Positions 54,675 to 63,371 of a DNA stretch of 64,000 bases are shown here, in pieces. The DNA is from Tardiphaga sp. (GTDB lineage: Bacteria; Pseudomonadota; Alphaproteobacteria; Rhizobiales; Xanthobacteraceae). The translations under genes were made by a program, and so were the position numbers. The stretch's first letter is position 1, and each line of letters opens with the position of its first letter. The stretch covers positions 62,001-126,000 of the forward strand of contig JASBVG010000031.1 in NCBI GenBank assembly GCA_030147505.1. Reading direction: 5' to 3'. Under the pieces are notes generated by a model. The model saw nothing but the letters and a program-made list of their open reading frames with translations, ran no database searches and was not told the DNA's origin.

Positions 54675-56792
54675 TTGAGCGATGACACCCCTGTAAACAT
54701 CGGCTGCCTCGCGAGAGTGGTGATCTATCCCAATCGCGTGTTGAGAGTTTCGTCCGGATCGCCCGCGGATCCCAATGGCTACGTGCTCGTTGACGTAAAC
54801 GTCCATACACCGCTTCATGAATCGTTCTCTCACTCGACCATCCGCTCGATGATCCGCGCGGGCGCGATGCGCGTCGACCACGGCTGGTATGACGAAGGTC
54901 GGTCTGCCGCTCGACTCTTTGCCGGCATCGACTCGTTGTCGCAATGCCTGCCGTCCGAGCGGAAGCAGATCGCTCGGCGAGAGATGTATGTGCGTGAGTT
55001 CCTGCGCCGCGAAGCCAACGATACTACGGTCACGCGGACAGATGCACGCATCAAGGAAGTTCTGATAGAGATACATGGCTCTCTCGTCAGTTCGGACACG
55101 CGATGCGACAAGCCAACCGTAGTCTTCGCCGCTCCGGCGGCGCGAACGTTTCGACGCTGGCTCGCCGCTTTTGAGAAAAACGGGTTCGAGACGATCGCAC
55201 TGCGCCCGCGTCGCCGCTTCTGCGGCAACACCATCAGCAACATGCACCCGGAGGCGGTGCGGCTATTGAAGAACCACGTTGTCGAATACTGCGATGAACG
55301 CCGCCCTTCGGTTAGCACCGTGTATCGGCATCTGACCGCTTCGATCAAGAATTTGAATGCTGAGCGCCTGCTGCGCGGCGCCGATCCGGTGACGTGTCCC
55401 GCAAAAGCGACCCTTTCCGATCAGATCAAGAAGCTGAACGCGTTCGAAGTATATGCGAGCAGAAACGGCTTGCCGGCCGCCCGCGCCAAGTTCGCGATCA
55501 ATAGCGGCGGTCTCGACGTCGATCGACCGATGCAGCATGTGCAGATCGACGATTGGTCCGTGCAACTGCACATGTTGGTCGATGATCTAGGCGTTGGCGA
55601 TCTGTTCTCGGAGAAAGACCGTCTCAAGCTGAAGAAGGTACGCCTGAAGTGTTGCGCCGTGATCGACATCGCGACGCGATGCATCCTGGGTTTGCGCCTG
55701 TCCACGAAAAGCGATTCCGAGAACTCCATCGCGACCCTGGCGCTGATGGTTTCGGACGACAAGACTGATATTGCGAAAGCTGCAGGCTGCCTCAGCGACT
55801 GGCCGATGGGCGGCCCAGCGGGCGTTCTCAGCGCGGACGCAGGTAGTCAATTCATCGACGAGGATTTTCGGTCGCGAGTAAGCGATCTGAAAATGGTCTA
55901 CGAAAATGCCCCGGCAGGCCTGTCGCACCTGCGTGGGCACATCGAGCGCGTCTTCGGCACCATGCACACAACTCTCATCGAAGAGTTTCCTGGACGGTCC
56001 TTCTCCCACGTCGTCGAGAAAGGCGACTACAAAGCCGAAGACCGTGCCTCCATCTTTATCGAGAGCGCGCCGCAAATCTTCGTGCGATGGGCCGTCGATT
56101 GGTATCATCACTCTCCCCATGCTGGCCTCGGCGGTGAGACACCATACCGTGCGTGGAAGCGGCTGACCGCCCAATACGGTGTCGATGCTTGCCCAAATCC
56201 CCACCAGAGACGCGAGATCTTTGGTGTCGAGATCGTACGCGCGCTCGACGCCAATGGCGTCAAAGTGTGCGGCTTGTTCTACCAGTCGCCCGTGATCCAG
56301 GAATGGCGACGCCGTGTCGGCGACGCGCGCGTCCGTGTTCGCTTCGATGAATGCGATATCGGTCACGTCTCCGTCTGGGTCGAGAATGCGTGGATCAGCG
56401 TGCCGTCGGTGAAAGAATTCGTCCGAGGCCGGCACCTGCACACATGGACGGAATGCGTACGCGACCTGCGGCGCCGGTTCGCCGCCGAGGCCCGCATCGA
56501 CGAGCATATCGTCGCGGAAGCGATCCAGGCAATTCAACGCATTTCGGACGAGGCCATGGCGCGTGTTGCGATCGATCGCACCCGTCCAACATCGGACGAG
56601 ATCGATCGAACGGAAACCTCGCTGATGCTCGGATTTCAGATTGTCGATGCGCCGACCGAGGATACGGGAATCGGCGGTGGAATCCTGGCGAACGAAATCC
56701 CGGTCGCCAGCGCTAAGCCGCCCCGACTTCCTCCAACGGAGCCTCGTCCCCCGAAGAATGAGGACGATGACAACTACGGCCTCGAGGACTGA
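54675..56792 (+). CDS. tnsB: TnsB/TniA-like DDE transposase
   Basis: A 705-residue retroviral-integrase-fold transposase. The catalytic core shows QIDDW (Asp292 or 293), SADAGSQF (Asp388) and GHIERVFG (Glu424), giving the D-x35-E spacing. N-terminal HTH-like DNA-binding regions precede it, and a Mu C-terminal-like beta barrel (about 500-590) follows. The start is TTG 54675, with AAGGAG 8 bases upstream. Catalyses 3' strand transfer in concert with TnsA. The C-terminal tail is Pro-rich and acidic, probably the TnsC contact. Confidence 0.9.
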   Translation: MSDDTPVNIGCLARVVIYPNRVLRVSSGSPADPNGYVLVDVNVHTPLHESFSHSTIRSMIRAGAMRVDHGWYDEGRSAARLFAGIDSLSQCLPSERKQIARREMYVREFLRREANDTTVTRTDARIKEVLIEIHGSLVSSDTRCDKPTVVFAAPAARTFRRWLAAFEKNGFETIALRPRRRFCGNTISNMHPEAVRLLKNHVVEYCDERRPSVSTVYRHLTASIKNLNAERLLRGADPVTCPAKATLSDQIKKLNAFEVYASRNGLPAARAKFAINSGGLDVDRPMQHVQIDDWSVQLHMLVDDLGVGDLFSEKDRLKLKKVRLKCCAVIDIATRCILGLRLSTKSDSENSIATLALMVSDDKTDIAKAAGCLSDWPMGGPAGVLSADAGSQFIDEDFRSRVSDLKMVYENAPAGLSHLRGHIERVFGTMHTTLIEEFPGRSFSHVVEKGDYKAEDRASIFIESAPQIFVRWAVDWYHHSPHAGLGGETPYRAWKRLTAQYGVDACPNPHQRREIFGVEIVRALDANGVKVCGLFYQSPVIQEWRRRVGDARVRVRFDECDIGHVSVWVENAWISVPSVKEFVRGRHLHTWTECVRDLRRRFAAEARIDEHIVAEAIQAIQRISDEAMARVAIDRTRPTSDEIDRTETSLMLGFQIVDAPTEDTGIGGGILANEIPVASAKPPRLPPTEPRPPKNEDDDNYGLED

Positions 56793-56833
56793 CGTTCGTT
56801 GGCCATTTCATTCTGATTTATCGGAGGTCGCAC

Positions 56834-57316
56834 ATGACGAATAATATCCCGCGTCGGACTCTCTTCGTGAAGGGCACCCGCTTGGAGGCGGACGATGCCG
56901 TGGTACGCGCCGTCGCTGCCTGTCCGGGCGTCAATCAGCCCATCATCACGGTCCCAAAATCACAACACGTTTCATCTTCATTGCGGGACGTCGTTATCTC
57001 CATCACGCGCAGCGCCGGCGGCCTGGTGCGAGGGAACCGTTCGCTTGTATTTGCGCTCGACGCCTGCGTCTATCAACTGGACCGAAAGGGTTGGCCGATC
57101 ATCCACCTGCGCGGCGAAACCGGACCTCAACCTGAAACCGCAAATGTTTTGAGCGTCCTGCTTCGCCAGGGGGCTCGCCTGATCATCAGCAATCAGAACC
57201 TACTCCCAATCTTCGTAGACGATCCGCAAATTCGTAGGCGCGCGCGGTTCGTGCTATCAGCCGAACTGACCCCAGGTGATATCGCATCGATCTGCGAGGT
57301 AGCCGATGAGCGGTAA
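56834..57316 (+). CDS. Extra 160-residue protein between tnsB and tnsC
   Basis: Not part of canonical tnsABCD. Its second half (KGWPIIHLRGETG, LSVLLRQGARLIISNQNLLP, RARFVLSAELTPGDIASI) aligns in order with residues 91-160 of the FtsH-like protein (GWKVIDRDG, LLSALTLGFSVVGVATDVRL, ADHTLSIRIDDLVLARAI). It therefore looks like a stand-alone version of that protease's N-terminal domain. ATG 56834 is about 40 bases after tnsB; the end overlaps tnsC by 11 bases. May link transposition to the protease operon. Confidence 0.65.
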   Translation: MTNNIPRRTLFVKGTRLEADDAVVRAVAACPGVNQPIITVPKSQHVSSSLRDVVISITRSAGGLVRGNRSLVFALDACVYQLDRKGWPIIHLRGETGPQPETANVLSVLLRQGARLIISNQNLLPIFVDDPQIRRRARFVLSAELTPGDIASICEVADER

Positions 57317-58346
57317 CCCAGCCGATATGGTCGCGCGCCTGCATGCCAGATCATCCCAGGCGCGCGAATTTTCCATCATGGAGCAACTGCGGTCAAAATA
57401 TGCGAAGAGCCCCCGGGATGCGATGTTGGCCGACGCCTTAGACCGTCTCGTCTCTGGAGCGGTCCAGCGGGCCGATCTCGCGTTGCCTGCAGGATTTGGG
57501 AACCGTGTTCATGGTACGGCTCTCGTTGTCATGGGGCCGACAGGCGTCGGTAAATCACGCGCTTTGGCCCGACTTTTCAAGCGGGACCCCGAGTTAGCGG
57601 GTTTCGAGGACCCGAAATCGGCGTCGCCGCTACTAAGCGTGTCAGCACCTGCGCACTGCACTCCCATGCAGCTCGCCCGCACGATCCTGCGCGCTTCAGG
57701 CTATCCGTTAAAGCGCGATCTCCCCACACACCAGTTGTGGGAGCTTGTCTGGGAACGGCTCGACGCGATGGAGAAGTTCCTGCTGCACATCGACGAACTG
57801 CAGCATGTGGTGCAGTACCTCACTGACAAAGACCGCCAAGAGATGGCGAACACGCTCAAACATTCGATGGAAGGTCGGCGGATCTCGCTCATCCTGTCGG
57901 GGGTGGATGCCATGGTCGACTTTCTGCAATTCGACGAACAGCTCTTTCGGCGCATGACGCTGAAACCACTCCCGCCAATGTCGCCTGACACCCTCCCCGA
58001 CCTCGAGAGAGCAGTCTTCGAATACGCGAGTGCGGCCAAGCTCGAATTCGCGGTGGATATGCGACACTCGGACTTCTTCGCTCGCCTCGCGCATGCAGGA
58101 CTGCGCGCATTCGGTTACGCGATCGTCCTCACTCATTCCGCGATCGAGCGGGCGCTGCTGCTTGGCGACACAACGTTGACGGTGGAGCACTTCGCCCAGA
58201 TTTTCGCGGCCAAGACTGCAGTGACAGCGGACCGCAATCCGTTCTTGGCTCCCAATTGGCATGCTATCGATTGCGCATCCTACTGGCAGAGGCCCGACGA
58301 GCCGACAGCGCCCACGCCTTCTGCACGACGAGGTCGCAAGAAATGA
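57306..58346 (+). CDS. tnsC: TnsC/TniB-like AAA+ ATPase
   Basis: A 346-residue AAA+ regulator that selects targets and activates the transposase. Walker A is GPTGVGKS (77-84), Walker B FLLHIDE (158-164), and a sensor-1-like Ser-Gly follows (LILSGVDAMVDFL). Length fits TniB/TnsC of Tn5053/Tn7-like elements. Starts within the end of the 160-residue gene and overlaps tniQ by ATGA, so the proteins are co-translated. Confidence 0.9.
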   Translation: MSGNPADMVARLHARSSQAREFSIMEQLRSKYAKSPRDAMLADALDRLVSGAVQRADLALPAGFGNRVHGTALVVMGPTGVGKSRALARLFKRDPELAGFEDPKSASPLLSVSAPAHCTPMQLARTILRASGYPLKRDLPTHQLWELVWERLDAMEKFLLHIDELQHVVQYLTDKDRQEMANTLKHSMEGRRISLILSGVDAMVDFLQFDEQLFRRMTLKPLPPMSPDTLPDLERAVFEYASAAKLEFAVDMRHSDFFARLAHAGLRAFGYAIVLTHSAIERALLLGDTTLTVEHFAQIFAAKTAVTADRNPFLAPNWHAIDCASYWQRPDEPTAPTPSARRGRKK

Positions 58347-60178
58347 AACTCGGGCAACTGGCGCTTACTGTTCGTCATGCGGATGATGAACCACCGCAAT
58401 GGTTCCTCGCCCGCTTGGCCTCGCGAAACTTCCGCGCCACGAAAATGTTCGCGGCCGACATGAACCTCGACGCCCGGCGGATCATTGACGGAGATCTTGG
58501 AGAGATCAGTAAGCTGGCCGAATTGAGCGGCGCAGATCCAGCGGTCCTTGCCTCGCAAGCTCAGGTCCGCATGAACGATGGTGTCTATCAATTCCGGTCG
58601 CAGGAACTCCGGGTCGCAAACCTTCGGAGATCTCGAATTCTTGTTTGTCCACGCTGTCTCAGAAACGACCTCGGTGCATCTGATCTTCCAGCTCACTTGG
58701 CCGTTTACGGGCGGACGATTTGGACACTTGCCCCTATCCGCACCTGTCTGCGACACGGCCTCGCCTTGGTCGAGATCGCTCGAAATGTCATCTCCCATGA
58801 TTGGCCCGATTTTACGGGAGCGATCACGCCCCTGCTGCCGATGCTGGATAAACTCGAGGATGGGGCGATCTCCCGCCCCGCCACTAAACTAGAACGACAT
58901 GTCCTGCAGCGGATCGCCGGCCAACAATTGGAGGCCTGGTTCGGATCATTTCCGCTCTTTGCCGCCGTCCAGATCGCCGAGCTTATCGGCGCTGTCGCCC
59001 TTTACGGCCCGAAGACGAACTTGCGGAAGCTCGGCGAAGATGAGTGGTACGCGGCAGGTGATGCTGGCGCAGAAATTGCTGACGGCGGTCCGGCGTCAGT
59101 GGTGGCGCTCTTAGAAACTTTACATGGCAACTATATCGCGAAGGCGTCCGGCAAGTCGGACACCGCACAAGGTATTTTCGGGCGGCTTTACACGGTTCCT
59201 GCTCAAGGCATGAGGGACGTCGTTTTCGACCCGTTCAGGGAAGCAATGACCGGGTTCATTACCGACAAACTGGCGCTCGGATCAGGCGATCGACTATTCG
59301 GCGCTCCCGTACCCGCCAGGCGCTTTCATTCCGTCCGGACGGCATCGCGAGAATTCAAGATCACGCCGAAACGGTTGCGCAAGATCCTGCTTGCCGAAGG
59401 CCTCATCGATCCTGCTCTCGCCGACAGAGATGCAACTTTTGAGGCTTGTAATGCCGAGCGCATTGCAAAACGCGAACACGATATCATCAGCATCACCAGA
59501 CTGCGAACCTATTTGACAGCCGATATCTCGCTCACTCTCGCCCTTGTCCGGGACGGGTTGATAGCAAAACATTGCGCGGGCGACGGAATGAACGATTTCG
59601 TTCTGAAATCAGAGGTTGATCGACTTCTCACGAACCTCTTCGAGCGCGCAAAGCCCGTCGACGTCGCCCCCCCTTCGTGTGCGCTTATACCGAAAGCCAG
59701 CAAAGTTGCATTCCGTCCAATGGCAAGAATCGTCCGGCTGATCCTCGACGACAAACTCAAGTGGGTCGGCAAAATCAAAGGAAAATCTGGCTTCTCAGCC
59801 ATTTTGGTGAATTGCGACGAAGTACGCATAATCACTAAAGCCGATCCGCTTCCGGGATTAGTGATAGCCGACGCTTGCAAAGCTATCGGCTTGCAGTCTC
59901 GAGTTCTGGAAAAGCTCATCGCCTGTCAGGCTGTGACCACTATCAAGGCGCTGCACCCGCTCAACCTTGCTCCGACAAGGGTGATCTCGGAAGACGAGAT
60001 CGAACGGTTCAAGAGGGAATTCGTCAGCCTGTACCAACTGTCAAAAGAGTTGGGAGCTCACATGAACGAGTTGAACCGCCGACTGAAGCGACAAGGTGTC
60101 CTGCCCTGCTTCGCCGATGTCGGCGCATCGTTCTTCAGGCGAAAACATGTTGCGGCGGCGTTGGGCAGGGACAGATAA
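58343..60178 (+). CDS. tniQ: TniQ/TnsD-like target selector
   Basis: A 611-residue protein. TniQ domain with N-terminal start KLGQLALTVRHADDEPPQWF and a zinc finger formed by Cys102, Cys105 (VCPRC), Cys135 and His138 (TCLRHG). C-terminal region has several HTH-like segments, consistent with a TnsD-type site-specific target binder rather than a minimal TniQ. ATG 58343 overlaps the tnsC stop. Chooses the insertion site; target unknown. Followed by a terminator. Confidence 0.85.
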   Translation: MKLGQLALTVRHADDEPPQWFLARLASRNFRATKMFAADMNLDARRIIDGDLGEISKLAELSGADPAVLASQAQVRMNDGVYQFRSQELRVANLRRSRILVCPRCLRNDLGASDLPAHLAVYGRTIWTLAPIRTCLRHGLALVEIARNVISHDWPDFTGAITPLLPMLDKLEDGAISRPATKLERHVLQRIAGQQLEAWFGSFPLFAAVQIAELIGAVALYGPKTNLRKLGEDEWYAAGDAGAEIADGGPASVVALLETLHGNYIAKASGKSDTAQGIFGRLYTVPAQGMRDVVFDPFREAMTGFITDKLALGSGDRLFGAPVPARRFHSVRTASREFKITPKRLRKILLAEGLIDPALADRDATFEACNAERIAKREHDIISITRLRTYLTADISLTLALVRDGLIAKHCAGDGMNDFVLKSEVDRLLTNLFERAKPVDVAPPSCALIPKASKVAFRPMARIVRLILDDKLKWVGKIKGKSGFSAILVNCDEVRIITKADPLPGLVIADACKAIGLQSRVLEKLIACQAVTTIKALHPLNLAPTRVISEDEIERFKREFVSLYQLSKELGAHMNELNRRLKRQGVLPCFADVGASFFRRKHVAAALGRDR

Positions 60179-60190
60179 ACCAAGCTGGTT

Positions 60191-60216
60191 GGGGACCTAC
60201 GGGTCCCCTTTTTTTT
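60191..60216 (+). terminator. Rho-independent terminator of the tns operon
   Basis: GGGGACC / GGTCCCC stem followed by eight T residues, 12 bases after the tniQ stop. Confidence 0.88.
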
Positions 60217-60293
60217 GTCACTGAGTAGCAGAGACGTATGCCGATGGACACTTATTACGGAATATCGCGGACATCGTAACAAGACGAATTTGC

Positions 60294-60309
60294 AAAACCG
60301 CGCGGTTTT
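60294..60309. repeat. 16-base perfect palindrome, candidate element-end site
   Basis: AAAACCGCGCGGTTTT in a 150-base AT-richer gap. Nearby are GGACA-containing imperfect repeats (60246-60275) and two related CGACGATTT/GGACGATTTT motifs (60313 and 60335), which could be transposase binding sites. Speculative. Confidence 0.35.
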
Positions 60310-60361
60310 CCCGACGATTTCGATGTGCCTACGGACGATTTTCACTGTGCGCGACAAAGAC

Positions 60362-60391
60362 AAGAAAGGCCGGATCCCCGGCCTTTCTTTC
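60362..60391. terminator. Bidirectional hairpin before the AT-rich cargo genes
   Basis: AAGAAAGGCCGG-ATCC-CCGGCCTTTCTTT, long symmetric stem; may insulate the tns operon from the downstream pair. Confidence 0.7.
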
Positions 60392-60470
60392 TGCTTAGTT
60401 AGATCTAGCGGCGCTGGCGGCAGCGCCTTAGCAACAGTGAGAAAATTGCAACGACCACCGGGGAGCTTAT

Positions 60471-61241
60471 ATGCCACGACAACGGTTACGCAATTTGATC
60501 AACGCACAATCTGTTGCTGCACCGATCCTACCACTAGTGCACACCACTGATGTCTATAGATTGACCAATGTTCTAGACGATGGACGTCTTGAACCTCGAC
60601 CGTGCCCGGTGTTCAACCAAGAGCCGCTACTTTATTTTTTCTACGGGCGCCCCTCCTATCGCATAAATTCAAAGGAGGCGGCGACTTCGCTCGATCACTA
60701 CCTCCCTGTTTGTTTGCTTTTCAACACGTCCACCGTAACTCCGATCAAACGTGTTTTCCCGTTCGACAGTGGCGGCTTCAACGAACAGCTTTACGCCGAT
60801 GCATTTCACCGTGACATGCACTTGGAGGACTTCGGCCTAGAACCAGATCCCAATACACCGGGCCGCGTAGTATCTCTGTTTTTTCGGGCACCAGAGTCCT
60901 ATTTGAAGGCAAAACCTACCGATTCGATCAGTCTAGACCCGGCTGAACTAGAGGCGCGAAGTTATCTGGCGCTGATCAATCAGCGCCTCAGCAACAACAT
61001 GGACAATCGCGTTTCTGGCGTAGAAATACAGTTTGAAGGGCCACTACCGATTGCTGACGGACTGGAAGCAATAATCCTTCCTGACACCTTGTACAGCAGC
61101 CCGAGCATCGCTGCGAAACTAAGCGCTTTGAAAGTGGAAGCTCTGCCATACGATCAAATAGATCGGCAAAGACCCTCAGAATACGTAACAAAGCTTTTTG
61201 ACCTCTGCACGGACTACTACCGAAAACGCGGCTTAATATAG
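60471..61241 (+). CDS. Cargo protein A, possible ART-like fold
   Basis: A 256-residue protein. LVHTTDVYRLTNVLDDGRLE, then LYFFYGRPSYRIN resembles the start of ADP-ribosyltransferase-like domains (H-x-T near the N-terminus, then a Y/F-rich second strand), with a later EIQFEG as a possible acidic element. This is a weak resemblance and could be coincidental. GGGGAG is upstream of ATG 60471. Base composition is AT-richer than neighbours, and it is 12 bases ahead of cargo gene B, so they form a pair. Confidence 0.5.
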   Translation: MPRQRLRNLINAQSVAAPILPLVHTTDVYRLTNVLDDGRLEPRPCPVFNQEPLLYFFYGRPSYRINSKEAATSLDHYLPVCLLFNTSTVTPIKRVFPFDSGGFNEQLYADAFHRDMHLEDFGLEPDPNTPGRVVSLFFRAPESYLKAKPTDSISLDPAELEARSYLALINQRLSNNMDNRVSGVEIQFEGPLPIADGLEAIILPDTLYSSPSIAAKLSALKVEALPYDQIDRQRPSEYVTKLFDLCTDYYRKRGLI

Positions 61242-61253
61242 CGGTGAACGAGA

Positions 61254-63050
61254 ATGCCTCAACTCGACGGTTTTCTCATTATAGCAAAAGATACGCCATC
61301 TTTCGTTACACCAGTCTTCAACGATCGCAGCGGCGGAAATGCGTCCATGATTCAAGAGATCAGCCGATCAGATACCGTTGAAGCGTTCCTCGAAATCGAT
61401 GTCGGCAACGACTACGAGAGATCACCTGAAAAGTGGACCGTCGAACTCGGCGATGATGCACTATGGGCTTTTCGTTCAACTAATGGAAAGGTCGTCGCGG
61501 GGACAAATTCAGAACTAATCGAGATACTCGCGAAACGGCTCCGACAAGATGAGTTCAGAAATTTTCCGCTTATAGAAAATCAAGTTGCAGAATTTTGTCG
61601 TGAGCAACGATTTTATCGTATGGCGCTAACGCGATCTTTTGAATCCATCGGAAAGCGTTCGAGTCTTATGGCGGAAATCTGGCGCGATTCCGTCGTACTT
61701 CTTCCTATTGCAAAACGCGAGCTTGCACTTGAGTATCAAAATCAACCTGATTTCGATCAAATAAATGACGCCAGACTAGCCAGCCGGGGGAAAACTATCG
61801 AACTCAGCCTACCGGCAACCATCTACGATCGAATCCAATCAAACAAGCAATCAATTGAATTCAAAAACACATCTTCTATCGGCCGCGCTTTCGGTCTTTC
61901 AAAAGTATCGATTGCCAGACAGACATCGTCGCAAAACAAACCAAAATCCTCTATCGATTCAACGCCATTTGGCATCATCAATAGTCTCAGTGGCATCGGC
62001 GATCTAGTAGTACGCGACATGCCCAGAACGCCCCGCGGCTACATGCTCCAAGCTCCCTGGAGCACGAGGACAAGACGATCAACGCCCTCCTCGCCTTTCG
62101 TGGCTTTCACGATCCTTAATGCCGATCGTTCAAAATTCGAACGCAGCAAAAAAATTGCTGAACAAACCACCGACGCAACGGTGAAGGTTGCGATAGTGAC
62201 CATGCCGATCAGCTTTGGCACTCAGAATGGCAGCAAAATTGACGTTACCGAGCTACAAAAACTAAAACCCCAATACGATTATATCTTCATAATTAGCAAC
62301 CATTTACTCTCAAATCCTATCGCGATCGCTCCGAGGCTTACGGCTTCTAGCCGAGCAGTTAAGTACGTCAGAGCGTGCATAGATGGATTCATGCAAATCG
62401 TTTGGGCCAGCGACGAGATTAGAACGTCGCAAGAATTTGTGCGAATTTTCCCACGTAATGGCTTTTGTTTAGTAGGTCGCGGTACTGACAACCGAGATCG
62501 TAAGACTACCGCGCTTTTCGAGGCTATCGCGAGCACGGCCAATGAGCGTCTACCTATTCACCATGGAAAACGCCTCGCGCTAATCGGGCCAAAATCGATC
62601 ACGCAATCTCGCCAAGCAACGGATTTTTTAGATCAAGCAGTGGCCTCAACTACAAACTCCGTTGCATCAATTGAAGTTACGTCATCCAAGCGCGGAGTGA
62701 CTATTTTGGGTTTTGGCATCGACGTTGCGAAGCCAAGCTCGCACCGGTTCCGCGAATTTTGCTTAGAGCTTCTTCGCATCAAAGGAATCACCATTAGCCG
62801 AGAGACCGAACAGGTCGCTCTTGGTCACCTAGTGAGGCACCGCGTAGCCTTTGCATTTGCGCGTTCAGAGAGAATGGTAGAAGACGCACTCGAAGCACTG
62901 AAATCTTTTCGCAACGCAGAACAGTGTATCCTGACTTCGTACAAGCCACACGCTGCACTTACCGATTACTTAAACGGTCGCCGGATCACAATTCTACACT
63001 ACTCGTCGCTTGATCGCTTCCTCAGCTCAAGACGTTTGAACGAGGGTTAG
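61254..63050 (+). CDS. Cargo protein B, degenerate FtsZ/tubulin-like
   Basis: A 598-residue protein; first 240 residues unrecognised. Residues 281-490 follow FtsZ in order and spacing: FVAFTILNADRSKFERSKKI (where FtsZ has the GGGTGTG loop), VKVAIVTMPISFG (FtsZ TVAVVTKPFSFEG), LKPQYDYIFIISNHLL (VDTLIVIPNDRLL), FVRIFPRNGFCLVGRGT (DVRTVMSxxGxALMGxG), ALFEAIA, GKRLALIGP, and GVTILGFGI (RVTVIATGI). The GTP-binding signature is missing. The C-terminal 108 residues are a separate unrecognised region. Base composition is AT-rich, so probably acquired. Likely partners with cargo protein A in a conflict or plasmid-like system; inference. Confidence 0.6.
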   Translation: MPQLDGFLIIAKDTPSFVTPVFNDRSGGNASMIQEISRSDTVEAFLEIDVGNDYERSPEKWTVELGDDALWAFRSTNGKVVAGTNSELIEILAKRLRQDEFRNFPLIENQVAEFCREQRFYRMALTRSFESIGKRSSLMAEIWRDSVVLLPIAKRELALEYQNQPDFDQINDARLASRGKTIELSLPATIYDRIQSNKQSIEFKNTSSIGRAFGLSKVSIARQTSSQNKPKSSIDSTPFGIINSLSGIGDLVVRDMPRTPRGYMLQAPWSTRTRRSTPSSPFVAFTILNADRSKFERSKKIAEQTTDATVKVAIVTMPISFGTQNGSKIDVTELQKLKPQYDYIFIISNHLLSNPIAIAPRLTASSRAVKYVRACIDGFMQIVWASDEIRTSQEFVRIFPRNGFCLVGRGTDNRDRKTTALFEAIASTANERLPIHHGKRLALIGPKSITQSRQATDFLDQAVASTTNSVASIEVTSSKRGVTILGFGIDVAKPSSHRFREFCLELLRIKGITISRETEQVALGHLVRHRVAFAFARSERMVEDALEALKSFRNAEQCILTSYKPHAALTDYLNGRRITILHYSSLDRFLSSRRLNEG

Positions 63051-63371
63051 ACACTTCGCGCCAGAATTGCATGGATAGATCCGACGGCAACAGGCAGGAC
63101 CGCTATCGGACCCGCCGTGGCTTCGGCGTGTACTCGTCCTGATAGCGGCCACAGGCCAGCCAGGGATTGCGCATGCAATCGCCGCCGACGCCGCTGATAG
63201 ACGCCTGAGCTACGGCGAACAGGTCGCATTTGCGTCGCAGGCGTTGAAGTCGGGCGTTCCGCTCCCTGGGCGGCGACCGCGCGGCGCGCCGCAATCATTG
63301 ACGTTTCATGCAATGCTCTATCTAGTTGCCGCAGCGCCGCCACGCGGCAGCCCGACGACCGGAACATCAAT
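63051..63371. other. Intergenic stretch, return to GC-rich DNA
   Basis: About 320 bases. GC content rises abruptly after 63050, marking the end of the AT-rich cargo. A minus-strand ORF (63103-63294, ending YQDEYTPKPRRVR) may be a gene remnant but has no reliable start or known family. No repeat recognised. Confidence 0.4.

Larger units (their letters stand above)
53405..60216 (+). mobile_element. Tn7-like transposition module (ends not defined)
   Basis: tnsA, tnsB, an extra gene, tnsC and tniQ on one strand with overlaps, ended by a strong terminator. No convincing terminal inverted repeats or target duplication could be seen, so boundaries are only those of the gene block. The FtsH-like operon (49-52.7 kb) and the AT-rich pair (60.4-63.1 kb) are probably internal cargo. 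No CRISPR array or cas gene is present, so this is not a CRISPR-associated transposon as seen here. Confidence 0.7.

Noticed and set aside
53405-60216. CRISPR-associated transposon
   Set aside because: No Cas12k, Cascade genes or repeat-spacer array anywhere in the window; the repeats at 52.9 kb are short and irregular.
63103-63294. 63-residue minus-strand ORF ending in a KPRRVR tail
   Set aside because: Possible remnant, but start is unclear and no family is recognised.
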